A DNA stretch of 8,112 nucleotides from Methanobacteriota archaeon (lineage in GTDB: Archaea > Thermoplasmatota > Thermoplasmata > RBG-16-68-12). Positions within the stretch are counted from its first letter, which is position 1, and each line of letters opens with the position of its first letter. Where the stretch lies: the NCBI GenBank assembly GCA_005878635.1, contig VBLS01000190.1, forward strand, positions 1 through 8,112, written 5' to 3'. A program made the translations under genes and the position numbers. Shown here one piece after another: positions 1 through 4,856 of this stretch. The notes under the pieces were generated by a model. It made no database searches, was not told the DNA's origin, and saw only the letters and a list, made by a program, of their open reading frames with translations.

Positions 1-10
1 TGGGCCGCGC

Positions 11-123
11 GCGGGGGTAGCCAAGCTAGGACAACGGCGCCGGACTTAAGATCCGGTCTCGCAGGAGTCCGTGGGTTCAAAAGCCCCGCGCATCGCGCGG
101 AGCGGGAAGTCCCATCCCCCGCA
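11..123 (+). tRNA. trnL: tRNA-Leu(UAA) split by a T-loop intron
   Basis: Complete class II tRNA. The acceptor strand 11-17 pairs perfectly over 7 bp with 116-122, with A123 as discriminator. The D-stem is 20-22/36-38. The anticodon stem 40-44/52-56 (CCGGA/TCCGG) encloses a 7-nt loop with anticodon TAA at 47-49, reading UUA. A long variable arm spans 57-70 with CTC/GAG pairing, as expected for Leu. The T-stem 71-75 pairs with 111-115 only if 82-109 is removed; this restores the T-loop TTCAAAT, identical to that of the tRNA-Ala at 6471-6477. The mature RNA would be 85 nt. CCA is not encoded, which is common in archaea. Only 10 nt precede the gene here, so its promoter lies outside the window. 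Confidence 0.93.
82..109 (+). other. 28-nt non-canonical tRNA intron at position 59/60 with a BHB motif
   Basis: The exon-intron junctions fold into the geometry cut by archaeal splicing endonuclease. The outer helix is the T-stem itself (71-75/111-115). The central four positions pair 76-79 with 104-107 (T-A, T-G, C-G, and one A/G mismatch). The 3-nt bulges are 80-82 (AAA) and 108-110 (AGT). The inner helix 83-91/95-103 has 8 of 9 pairs, with one C/A mismatch, closed by loop 92-94. Cutting after the second nucleotide of each bulge removes exactly 82-109. Boundaries shifted by 1 nt would still give a 7-nt loop, but only this register gives TTCAAAT and fits the BHB. The intron does not extend the anticodon loop, where archaeal introns usually sit. 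Confidence 0.85.
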
Positions 124-149
124 CCGTCCTCATTGCAATTGCGGGAAAT

Positions 150-157
150 GTTTATGT
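150..157 (+). promoter_or_regulatory. TATA-like element of the first cupredoxin gene
   Basis: GTTTATGT lies 40-46 nt before the GTG start, after an A/G-rich stretch (GGGAAA) that could be a BRE. The expected transcription start, about 25 nt downstream, would leave a leader of roughly 15 nt that still includes the ribosome-binding site at 181-187. Confidence 0.45.
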
Positions 158-195
158 GAAAGCAGAGGCTCGCCCGCCGAAGGAGGATAGGAACG

Positions 196-762
196 GTGGC
201 ATCCCTCTCGAAAGCGTTCGTCGTGGCCCTTTTGATCGGTTCGATCGCGGTCTCCTTGGTCGCTCCCGGGGCCGTGGCTTCGCCGACGAGCCCCCGGACC
301 GCGAAAGCCGTCCCAATCACCCTGTACGGGAGCCAGTCCAATGGCTGGGGTTTCGACCTGAACAGCATAAGCCAACCGGGGCCTCCGATCGCGGTCACCA
401 CGGGCGACGTCATCACCTTCACCCTCTTCGCGGCGGACAGCCAGACGCACAATTTGGTCATCGACCTGAACAGCAACCAGCTCCAGGACACCGGCGAACC
501 GCACTCGGACACGTTCTCGAGCCCGACCACGTCGATCACGTTTCAGTATACCGCGAATGTCACGGGGACCTTCCTCTACATCTGCGGCCTCCATGGCGGG
601 GCCTTGATGCGAGGGGCCCTCACGGTGTCCGCGCCGACCGCACCGCCGACGGATAACACGTTGTTGATCGTCGCCGGAGTCGTCGTAGTCGTCGTGATCG
701 TCGGGGCGGGCGCGGCGATGGCCATGCGTCGGAAGAAGCCGAAGCAGCCGCCGAATCCCTAG
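196..762 (+). CDS. Membrane-anchored cupredoxin (plastocyanin/halocyanin-like)
   Basis: A 188-aa blue-copper protein, probably a one-electron carrier on the outer face of the membrane. Residues 7-29 form a signal peptide (one Lys, then a hydrophobic run ending in AVAS). The cupredoxin domain covers about 40-144. Type 1 copper ligands are visible: H85 in THNLVID, then C130, H133 and M138 in CGLHGGALM, the classic C-x2-H-x4-M spacing. A Pro/Thr linker leads to one transmembrane helix at about 154-177 and a basic tail (RRKKPK), so the domain faces outward. The GTG start is chosen because AGGAGG at 181-186 precedes it at normal distance. Its TAG stop overlaps that of the convergent aldo/keto reductase gene. 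It is a paralogue of the gene at 3775. The electron-transfer partner is not evident here. Confidence 0.9.
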   Translation: MASLSKAFVVALLIGSIAVSLVAPGAVASPTSPRTAKAVPITLYGSQSNGWGFDLNSISQPGPPIAVTTGDVITFTLFAADSQTHNLVIDLNSNQLQDTGEPHSDTFSSPTTSITFQYTANVTGTFLYICGLHGGALMRGALTVSAPTAPPTDNTLLIVAGVVVVVVIVGAGAAMAMRRKKPKQPPNP

Positions 763-1697
763 AACCAGTCGAGCCGGAGGCGTCGGAGGATCGCGTCGAG
801 CTGGCGCAGCTCGCGCGCGCTGAGCGACCACCCGGCGGCCCCCGCGTTCTCCTCGGCCTGGGAGGCCCGCTTCGCTCCAGGGATCGGGACGACATGCGGG
901 TTGCGGCGCAGCCAGGCCAACGCCACCTGGGCGGGCGTCTTGCCGTGGGCCTTTCCGATCGTTCGCAGCGCGCGGACGAGCGGCGACGTGGCCCGGATGT
1001 TCGCGGGCTTGAAGAGGTCCTCGTCGGATCGCACGCGGTCCTTCGGCCTCTTGCCGTTGTGATACTTGCCGCTGAGCAGGCCTTTTCCGATTGGACTCCA
1101 GGCGAGGATCGTGATACCTTCGCGGCGGCAATACGGGACGACCTCGGCCTCCACGTCCCGTTGCAACATGTTATACCGCACCTGGTTGGATGCAATGTCC
1201 GTCCTCGACAGGTGGGTCCGGGCCTCGACGAGGTCGCGGACCGCGAAGTTGCTGACCCCGATCTGTCGGATCTTGCCCGCCCGATGCAGTGCCTCGAGGG
1301 CCTTCATCGTCTCGCGGAGCGGCACTTGGCTCCACGGATCCGGCCAGTGGACCTGGTAAAGGTCGATCTCCCGAACTCCCAGGCGTTTCAAGCTCGCCGC
1401 GCACGCCCGTTTCACGTCGTCGGCGTGAAGGTGCCATCCTCCGACCTTCGTCGCGATGAACACCGCGTCGCGCCCGACCTCCTTAATCGCGCGGCTCATG
1501 ACCTTCTCGGAATGGCCTTCGCCGTACGCCTCGGCCGTGTCGACCAGGTTGACGCCCAACTCGACGGCTCGTTCCATCGCCTTCCGGCAATCCGCATCGC
1601 GGACGTCGTTCCCCCAAGCCTTGCCGCCCGCTTGCCACATGCCGAGCCCGATCGCGGAGACTTCTGGACCGCCGCGGCCCAGCCGAATGTAGTCCAT
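759..1697 (-). CDS. Aldo/keto reductase family oxidoreductase
   Basis: A 312-aa NAD(P)H-dependent oxidoreductase with a TIM-barrel fold, the usual family length. The catalytic tetrad is complete: D53 and Y58 in VDTAEAYGEG, K84 in IATKVGG, H117 in YQVHWPDP. GVSNF (147-151) and WSPIGKGLLSGK (200-211) are typical AKR blocks, and VPIPGAKRASQAEEN (270-284) is the nucleotide-phosphate site. The substrate cannot be told from sequence; the closest resemblance is to the YajO/Tas-type bacterial and archaeal members. The ATG at 1697 is preferred over an upstream extension (to 1931) because that extension is low-complexity Arg/Ser/Thr antisense of the neighbouring gene, and GAGGAT stands 6 nt before this ATG. 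It is the last gene of a likely rimK-led transcript, 40 nt after the small helical gene. Confidence 0.93.
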   Translation of the reverse strand: MDYIRLGRGGPEVSAIGLGMWQAGGKAWGNDVRDADCRKAMERAVELGVNLVDTAEAYGEGHSEKVMSRAIKEVGRDAVFIATKVGGWHLHADDVKRACAASLKRLGVREIDLYQVHWPDPWSQVPLRETMKALEALHRAGKIRQIGVSNFAVRDLVEARTHLSRTDIASNQVRYNMLQRDVEAEVVPYCRREGITILAWSPIGKGLLSGKYHNGKRPKDRVRSDEDLFKPANIRATSPLVRALRTIGKAHGKTPAQVALAWLRRNPHVVPIPGAKRASQAEENAGAAGWSLSARELRQLDAILRRLRLDWF

Positions 1698-1730
1698 GCA
1701 ATCCTCGGCGCCCGGCACGGGGCGGCGGGC

Positions 1731-1736
1731 AAAAAA
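1731..1736 (-). terminator. Possible short T-run after the helical gene
   Basis: On the minus strand six T residues follow the TAG of the gene ending at 1738, next to a GC-rich stretch. Archaeal RNA polymerase can terminate or pause at T-runs. This one is short and lies inside an apparent operon, so it may only attenuate. Confidence 0.2.
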
Positions 1737-1737
1737 C

Positions 1738-2175
1738 CTATCGCGGTACGAGGTCGAACCACTCCGGCGGGTGGTCGGGGAGCCGGAAGCGGATGAATCT
1801 CTTGTTGTATTTGTCATGGTACATGTTCGAGTCCTCGATCCCGCGGTGGTACGCGACGTCGAAGGCCCGCCAATCCTTCGCCTCGATCGCGCGGGCGACC
1901 GGTCCGAACCGGTCGCGGACGAACGCCGCAATGTCCTCCCGGTATTTCGGTCGGGCCGCCGAAGCCGTGTGGAGGATCTTCTCCGACTCCCGCTCCATGT
2001 ACCCGGCGAGCTCCCAGTTACCCGCCTTCGCCGCGTAGTAGAGGACCCAATAGCGGCGGCTCAGCTCGTCCATCAGGCGAGCCATCCCGGGCTGCATCGC
2101 GGCAAGCTCGTCCACGGTCAGCGTGCCGTGCTTGGTCGTCGCCCGCACCCGCGAACCGGGGATGGCCTCGTCCAT
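1738..2175 (-). CDS. Conserved-looking small helical protein, function unknown
   Basis: 145 aa from the ATG at 2175; soluble, predicted mainly alpha-helical, with no signal peptide or transmembrane segment. The core from about residue 30 looks like a recurring family known to me only as uncharacterised: RRYWVLYYAAKAGNWELAGY (40-59), RPKY (75-78), AIEAKDWRAFDVAYHRGIE (96-114), NMYHDKYN (117-124) and RLPDHPPEW (131-139). Aromatic/His-rich signatures of this sort suggest a ligand or small-molecule pocket, but I can name none. There are no CxxCH haem motifs and too few Cys for a metal cluster. An in-frame extension to 2265 overlaps rimK and is Arg-rich shadow, so it is excluded. No good Shine-Dalgarno is seen, so a later Met (residue 27 or 31) remains possible. 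It starts 22 nt after rimK, which suggests co-transcription. Confidence 0.75.
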   Translation of the reverse strand: MDEAIPGSRVRATTKHGTLTVDELAAMQPGMARLMDELSRRYWVLYYAAKAGNWELAGYMERESEKILHTASAARPKYREDIAAFVRDRFGPVARAIEAKDWRAFDVAYHRGIEDSNMYHDKYNKRFIRFRLPDHPPEWFDLVPR

Positions 2176-2197
2176 GCGCGCCGGAACGGCGTCTCGG

Positions 2198-3085
2198 TCA
2201 AGGAGGTTTTGGGTTCCCCGCCTTCGCCTTCGCGACCGCGTACTCGACCATCGCGTCCGCGGCATTCACTCCGACGGCGTCGAGGAGGCCGTGGAATCCC
2301 GGGGATGCGTTGACCTCGAGCACGTACGGCGTCGTCCCGCGGAAGATCATGTCGACGCCGCTGATCTCGAGGCCGACCGCCTTCGATGCGCGGACGGCGA
2401 TCGATTTCGAATGATCATCGAGCTCGATCGGGACGCCCTTCGCCCCGAGATGGATGTTCGCCCGCCATTCATTGTGGGCGGCGATCCGTTTCATCGACCC
2501 GATCACGCGTTCGCCGACGACCAGAGCTCGGATGTCGACGCCGGGATTCGGGATGTACTCTTGGAGGCAAACGACCTCGCCGAAGAACTTCAGCGTGTCG
2601 ACGATCGAAGCGGTCTCCTCGAGGCTCTTCACCCGCATGACGCCGATCCCCTGCGTCCCGGAGAGGATCTTGAGGACCGCGGGATAGCGGACGAGATGGG
2701 CCGCTTCCATGAAGTTTGGTCGGGACGCGAGCAAGATGCTCCGCGGGATCGGGATGCCCGCCTGCCGCAGCGACTGCAAGGCGAGGAACTTGTTCCGGGC
2801 GGTGATGAGGCCGTCGCTGGACAGCGTCGTCACGAGGCCTATCAGCTCGAGCTGGCGGAGGAGCATCTTCCCGAAGTCCGTCATCGATCGACCGATGCGT
2901 GGGATGATGACGTCCTGGTCGCGGAGGGAGGCGCCGGAAAAGGTCGCGTCGTCCGTGCCGGCGACGACGAGCCGGACCTCGTCCGTCTTGATCAAGGTCG
3001 GTTCATGCCCGTGCTCCTTGATCGATTTGAGGAGGGCCTGCGTCGACCAGTAGCTCGGCCTCTTCGAAATCACGCCGATCTTCAT
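2198..3085 (-). CDS. rimK: RimK-like ATP-grasp alpha-L-glutamate ligase
   Basis: 295 aa, about the length of Escherichia coli RimK (300). The family ligates an amino acid, usually glutamate, to a carboxyl end using ATP. RimK extends the C-terminus of ribosomal protein bS6; archaeal relatives MptN and CofF glutamylate tetrahydromethanopterin and F420. Visible signatures are the N-terminal IPRIGRSMTDFGKMLLRQLE (61-80), very close to RimK; the ATP-grasp segment VLKILSGTQGIGVM (137-150); LQEYI (174-178); the DIR motif (184-186); RANIHLGAK (208-216); and metal-binding LEVNASPG (256-263). Upstream GGGAAG can serve as ribosome-binding site. Its best match by eye is RimK itself rather than LysX, and no LysW is nearby. 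It lies head-to-head with the RimB-like gene at 3201, which argues for a modification/removal pair. The substrate is unknown. Confidence 0.9.
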   Translation of the reverse strand: MKIGVISKRPSYWSTQALLKSIKEHGHEPTLIKTDEVRLVVAGTDDATFSGASLRDQDVIIPRIGRSMTDFGKMLLRQLELIGLVTTLSSDGLITARNKFLALQSLRQAGIPIPRSILLASRPNFMEAAHLVRYPAVLKILSGTQGIGVMRVKSLEETASIVDTLKFFGEVVCLQEYIPNPGVDIRALVVGERVIGSMKRIAAHNEWRANIHLGAKGVPIELDDHSKSIAVRASKAVGLEISGVDMIFRGTTPYVLEVNASPGFHGLLDAVGVNAADAMVEYAVAKAKAGNPKPP

Positions 3086-3161
3086 CGAAGCTTCCCGACC
3101 GCGGGGCCGCGGGAACGCGCGAGAGGGAGAAAAACGTGTCGAGCGAGAATCACGAGGTTAA

Positions 3162-3171
3162 CGATATATCG
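3162..3171. promoter_or_regulatory. Palindromic TATA element between rimK and the RimB-like gene
   Basis: CGATATATCG is a perfect 10-bp palindrome containing TATATA. For the plus strand it puts transcription start near 3190-3195, giving an almost leaderless message for the ATG at 3201. Read on the minus strand it puts a start near 3138-3142, about 55 nt before the rimK ATG. One element could drive both genes or set them against each other. No other good TATA box is seen in this 115-nt region. Confidence 0.5.
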
Positions 3172-3200
3172 GCGGAGCCCATTAGGAACGGCGGAAGGGC

Positions 3201-3623
3201 ATGGGACCTGTTCACTCGGATACTATGCGCGAGCCGAAGGTCGACAAACGGGCGACGATCCCCGTGGTGGAAGAGGTCACCGTAGTCGGGCCGAAGGGCA
3301 GCGTCCGGGTGCTCGCCCGGATCGACACCGGCGCGGCCCGGACGACGCTCGACACGGACCTCGCGGCTCGGGCCGGCCTGGGGCCGGTCCTCGATCGCGT
3401 GCGCATCCGGGCCTCGGCCGCCTCCAAGCTGGAGGTGCGGGACGTCGTCCATGCCAAGGTCATCATCCTAGGGCGGGAATTCGACATCTCCGCCGCAGTA
3501 ACGGACCGCAAGGACATGCGGTATCACATGATCGTCGGCATGGACATCCTCCGCGAGGCGGGTTTCCTCGTCGACCCGTCGAAGGGGAACGGTCGCGAGA
3601 ACGGGGCCGACGCGTCTCATTGA
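3201..3623 (+). CDS. RimB/'ATP-dependent zinc protease' family retropepsin-like protein
   Basis: 140 aa, single domain, no signal peptide, so cytoplasmic. The pepsin-type motif ARIDTGAARTTLD (39-51) supplies a catalytic Asp (D42 in DTGA). The family hallmark at the C-terminal end is VTDRKDMRYHMIVGMDILREAGFLVDPSK (key residues D102, M106-R107-Y108, G113, G121, D125-P126). Single-domain retropepsins work as dimers. In Pseudomonas the related RimB trims glutamates that RimK adds to bS6; the link to RimK here is the divergent adjacency. The Pfam name 'zinc protease' is historical and no zinc motif is seen. The start at 3201 fits the TATA box at 3162-3171; an in-frame ATG at 3225 is also possible and loses only eight non-conserved residues. 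The tail after residue 128 is short and variable. Confidence 0.85.
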   Translation: MGPVHSDTMREPKVDKRATIPVVEEVTVVGPKGSVRVLARIDTGAARTTLDTDLAARAGLGPVLDRVRIRASAASKLEVRDVVHAKVIILGREFDISAAVTDRKDMRYHMIVGMDILREAGFLVDPSKGNGRENGADASH

Positions 3624-3660
3624 GAGTTCCGCTTCACCGGAGGACGGTCGACCTGCTAGG

Positions 3661-3668
3661 TTAATCTA
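3661..3668 (+). promoter_or_regulatory. Weak TATA-like element upstream of the second cupredoxin
   Basis: TTAATCTA lies about 105 nt before the GTG at 3775. Transcription would start near 3688-3692, giving an ~85-nt leader. The match is imperfect, and no better candidate is seen between 3624 and 3774. Confidence 0.3.
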
Positions 3669-3700
3669 GGACCTGAGCTACTCCGAGGATGACGGCCGCG

Positions 3701-3729
3701 AACCGCTGGCGTCCGAGCGTTCAGCGGTT
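3701..3729 (+). repeat. Inverted repeat in the leader of the second cupredoxin
   Basis: AACCGCT (3701-3707) and AGCGGTT (3723-3729) pair perfectly over 7 bp around a 15-nt loop. It lies between the weak TATA element and the presumed start and could form an mRNA hairpin. Its role is unknown. Confidence 0.35.
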
Positions 3730-3774
3730 TGCGCCGAGAGGGGCTTCGAAACACTGCAGTCTAACGAGAAGGCG

Positions 3775-4395
3775 GTGGCGGCTGCGATCGTGGCCATTGC
3801 GTTCGCGGCGCTCGCAACGCCCGCGGTCGAGGTCGCGACGGCATCCACGACCGCAGCTCCGGCCGCACAGACGATCATGATCACGCTGTACGCGAGCATG
3901 GCCAATCCAAGCGGCTGGGGGCTCGGCCCGGTGAACATCACGAATCCCGGGCCCACCTTGACGGTCAACCAGGGCGACACGATCATGTTCCATCTGTTCT
4001 CCGCGGACGGCGCCACGCACATGCTCGTCATCGATCTCGACGGGAGCGGGACCCAGAGCTCGGGCGACGTCGTGTCGGAACCGTTCAACGCCTCCGGCAC
4101 GGCGTTCTTCTATCCGAACACTCCGGGACAATTCACCTACTTCTGCGGGACGCATGAGCTGTCGATGCAATGGGGCACGGTCGTGGTCCGATCGACCACG
4201 CCAGTAGGTGACAACACCCCGTGGCTCGCGGGAGGCATGCTCGTCCTCTTTGTCGCCGCCGTCGGTTTCGCCGTGTACCGCTGGAGACACGTCCCGGTGC
4301 CGCGAAAGGCCCTTCCGAAAGGTCGAGGCGCTCGAAACGGACGCAACGCGAAAGGCAAAGCTGCCGCGCGAAGCCGCCACCGATCGGGCCACTGA
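3775..4395 (+). CDS. Second membrane-anchored cupredoxin, paralogue of the first
   Basis: 206 aa from the GTG. A hydrophobic signal region (about 3-24) is followed by an Ala/Thr linker, a cupredoxin domain (about 33-140), one transmembrane helix (about 149-168) and a basic cytoplasmic tail rich in Arg, Lys and Gly. Copper ligands are H82 in THMLVID and C124, H127, M131 in CGTHELSM, so the His-Met gap is one residue shorter than in the first gene. Alignment with the first copy is clear by eye (ITLYAS..., PGP, GDTIMFHLFSAD, THMLVIDL). The start is uncertain: with GTG 3775 the signal peptide has no N-terminal positive charge. The frame stays open upstream, where a CTG at 3754 preceded by GAGGGG would give an N-terminus MQSNEKAV. 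The likely role is outer-face electron transfer; it is not itself an oxidase subunit II, as it lacks the CuA pair of Cys. Confidence 0.85.
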   Translation: MAAAIVAIAFAALATPAVEVATASTTAAPAAQTIMITLYASMANPSGWGLGPVNITNPGPTLTVNQGDTIMFHLFSADGATHMLVIDLDGSGTQSSGDVVSEPFNASGTAFFYPNTPGQFTYFCGTHELSMQWGTVVVRSTTPVGDNTPWLAGGMLVLFVAAVGFAVYRWRHVPVPRKALPKGRGARNGRNAKGKAAARSRHRSGH

Positions 4396-4419
4396 AATTC
4401 CCGCGGCCTCCCGACAACC

Positions 4420-4427
4420 TTTAAGTA
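4420..4427 (+). promoter_or_regulatory. TATA box of the lsm-rpl37e-purF cluster
   Basis: TTTAAGTA, preceded by CGACAACC, is a strong archaeal TATA box. Its centre is about 33 nt before the ATG at 4457, which predicts transcription start near 4450 and a leader of about 7 nt or fewer, so translation is probably near-leaderless. Confidence 0.7.
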
Positions 4428-4456
4428 CGCCGCCTCCATGGCGAGGCCGTGGTCCG

Positions 4457-4672
4457 ATGATTAAGCCGCTTTCTCTCCTCAACCAGCGGATCAATTCGAA
4501 CGTGATGGTTGAGCTGAAAGGAGGGCGGGGATACCGCGGAATCCTCGAAGGATTCGATCCCCACATGAACCTCGTCCTCCGGGCCGCGGAAGAGACGCAG
4601 GACAGCCAGTCCCAGCGCAAGATGGACCTCGCGATCGTCCGCGGGGACAACGTCATTTACATCTCCCCATGA
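4457..4672 (+). CDS. Sm-like archaeal protein (LSm/SmAP)
   Basis: 71 aa, the usual length of a single-domain SmAP. These proteins form rings, typically heptamers, that bind U-rich RNA and take part in RNA metabolism. The Sm1 motif spans about 14-47, with GGRGYRGILEGFDPHMNLVL holding the conserved G, D, M and N of the RNA-binding loop (D-x-H-M-N). The Sm2 motif is AIVRGDNVIYISP (59-71), where RGDN is the second RNA-contact loop. The ATG at 4457 is chosen because the family starts just before the N-terminal helix and because of the TATA box at 4420; an ORF open to 4208 overlaps the cupredoxin gene and is not used. The rpl37e gene follows within 14 nt, an order widespread in archaea. Confidence 0.95.
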   Translation: MIKPLSLLNQRINSNVMVELKGGRGYRGILEGFDPHMNLVLRAAEETQDSQSQRKMDLAIVRGDNVIYISP

Positions 4673-4686
4673 CGTAGGTGGCCGTC

Positions 4687-4854
4687 GTGACCAAGGGGAC
4701 CGCGTCGCTCGGCAAAATGGGAAGGAAAAGCGTCCACATCCGGTGCCGACGCTGTGGCCAGCGGGCGTACAACAAACAGAAAGCGTACTGCGCCTCCTGC
4801 GGATTCGGACGGACCAAACGGCTTCGGAATTTCTCCTGGGCGAAGAGGCATTAG
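4687..4854 (+). CDS. rpl37e: 50S ribosomal protein L37e
   Basis: A 55-aa zinc-finger ribosomal protein of the large subunit, close to the family's length. From the GTG start it reads MTKGTASLGKM, matching the family's usual (S/T)KGT opening. The zinc site is C20-x2-C23 (CRRCG) and C35-x2-C38 (CASCG), and the end FGRTKRLRNFSWAKRH is typical, with the SW pair. A GTG at 4678 in the same frame would add three residues (MAV); it is rejected because AGGTGG at 4676-4681 works as the ribosome-binding site for 4687. It is co-directional and nearly contiguous with lsm upstream and purF 2 nt downstream, so a single transcript is likely. Confidence 0.95.
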   Translation: MTKGTASLGKMGRKSVHIRCRRCGQRAYNKQKAYCASCGFGRTKRLRNFSWAKRH

Positions 4855-4856
4855 CG

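Noticed and set aside
10..90. Alternative tRNA-Leu fold without intron, with acceptor 10-16 paired to 84-90 (CGCGGGG/CCCCGCG)
   Set aside because: It leaves no workable T-stem and no A discriminator. The fold with acceptor 11-17/116-122 restores every stem and explains the insert.
130..1131. Long minus-strand frame opposite the first cupredoxin, and similar ones elsewhere on the opposite strand
   Set aside because: Arg/Pro/Gly-rich translation with no family signature; it is the reverse-strand shadow of GC-rich coding sequence.
3201..3623. Retroelement protease
   Set aside because: The DTGA motif is retropepsin-like, but the C-terminal MRYHMIVG...GFLVDPSK block and the neighbouring rimK identify the cellular RimB family. 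No reverse transcriptase is present.
2123..3664. 513-aa plus-strand frame across rimK and the RimB-like gene
   Set aside because: It is antisense to rimK and out of frame with the RimB-like gene, both of which have clear motifs. The composition is typical of shadow frames.
4208..4456. N-terminal extension of the LSm protein
   Set aside because: It overlaps the cupredoxin coding region in another frame; the TATA box at 4420 and the family length point to the ATG at 4457.
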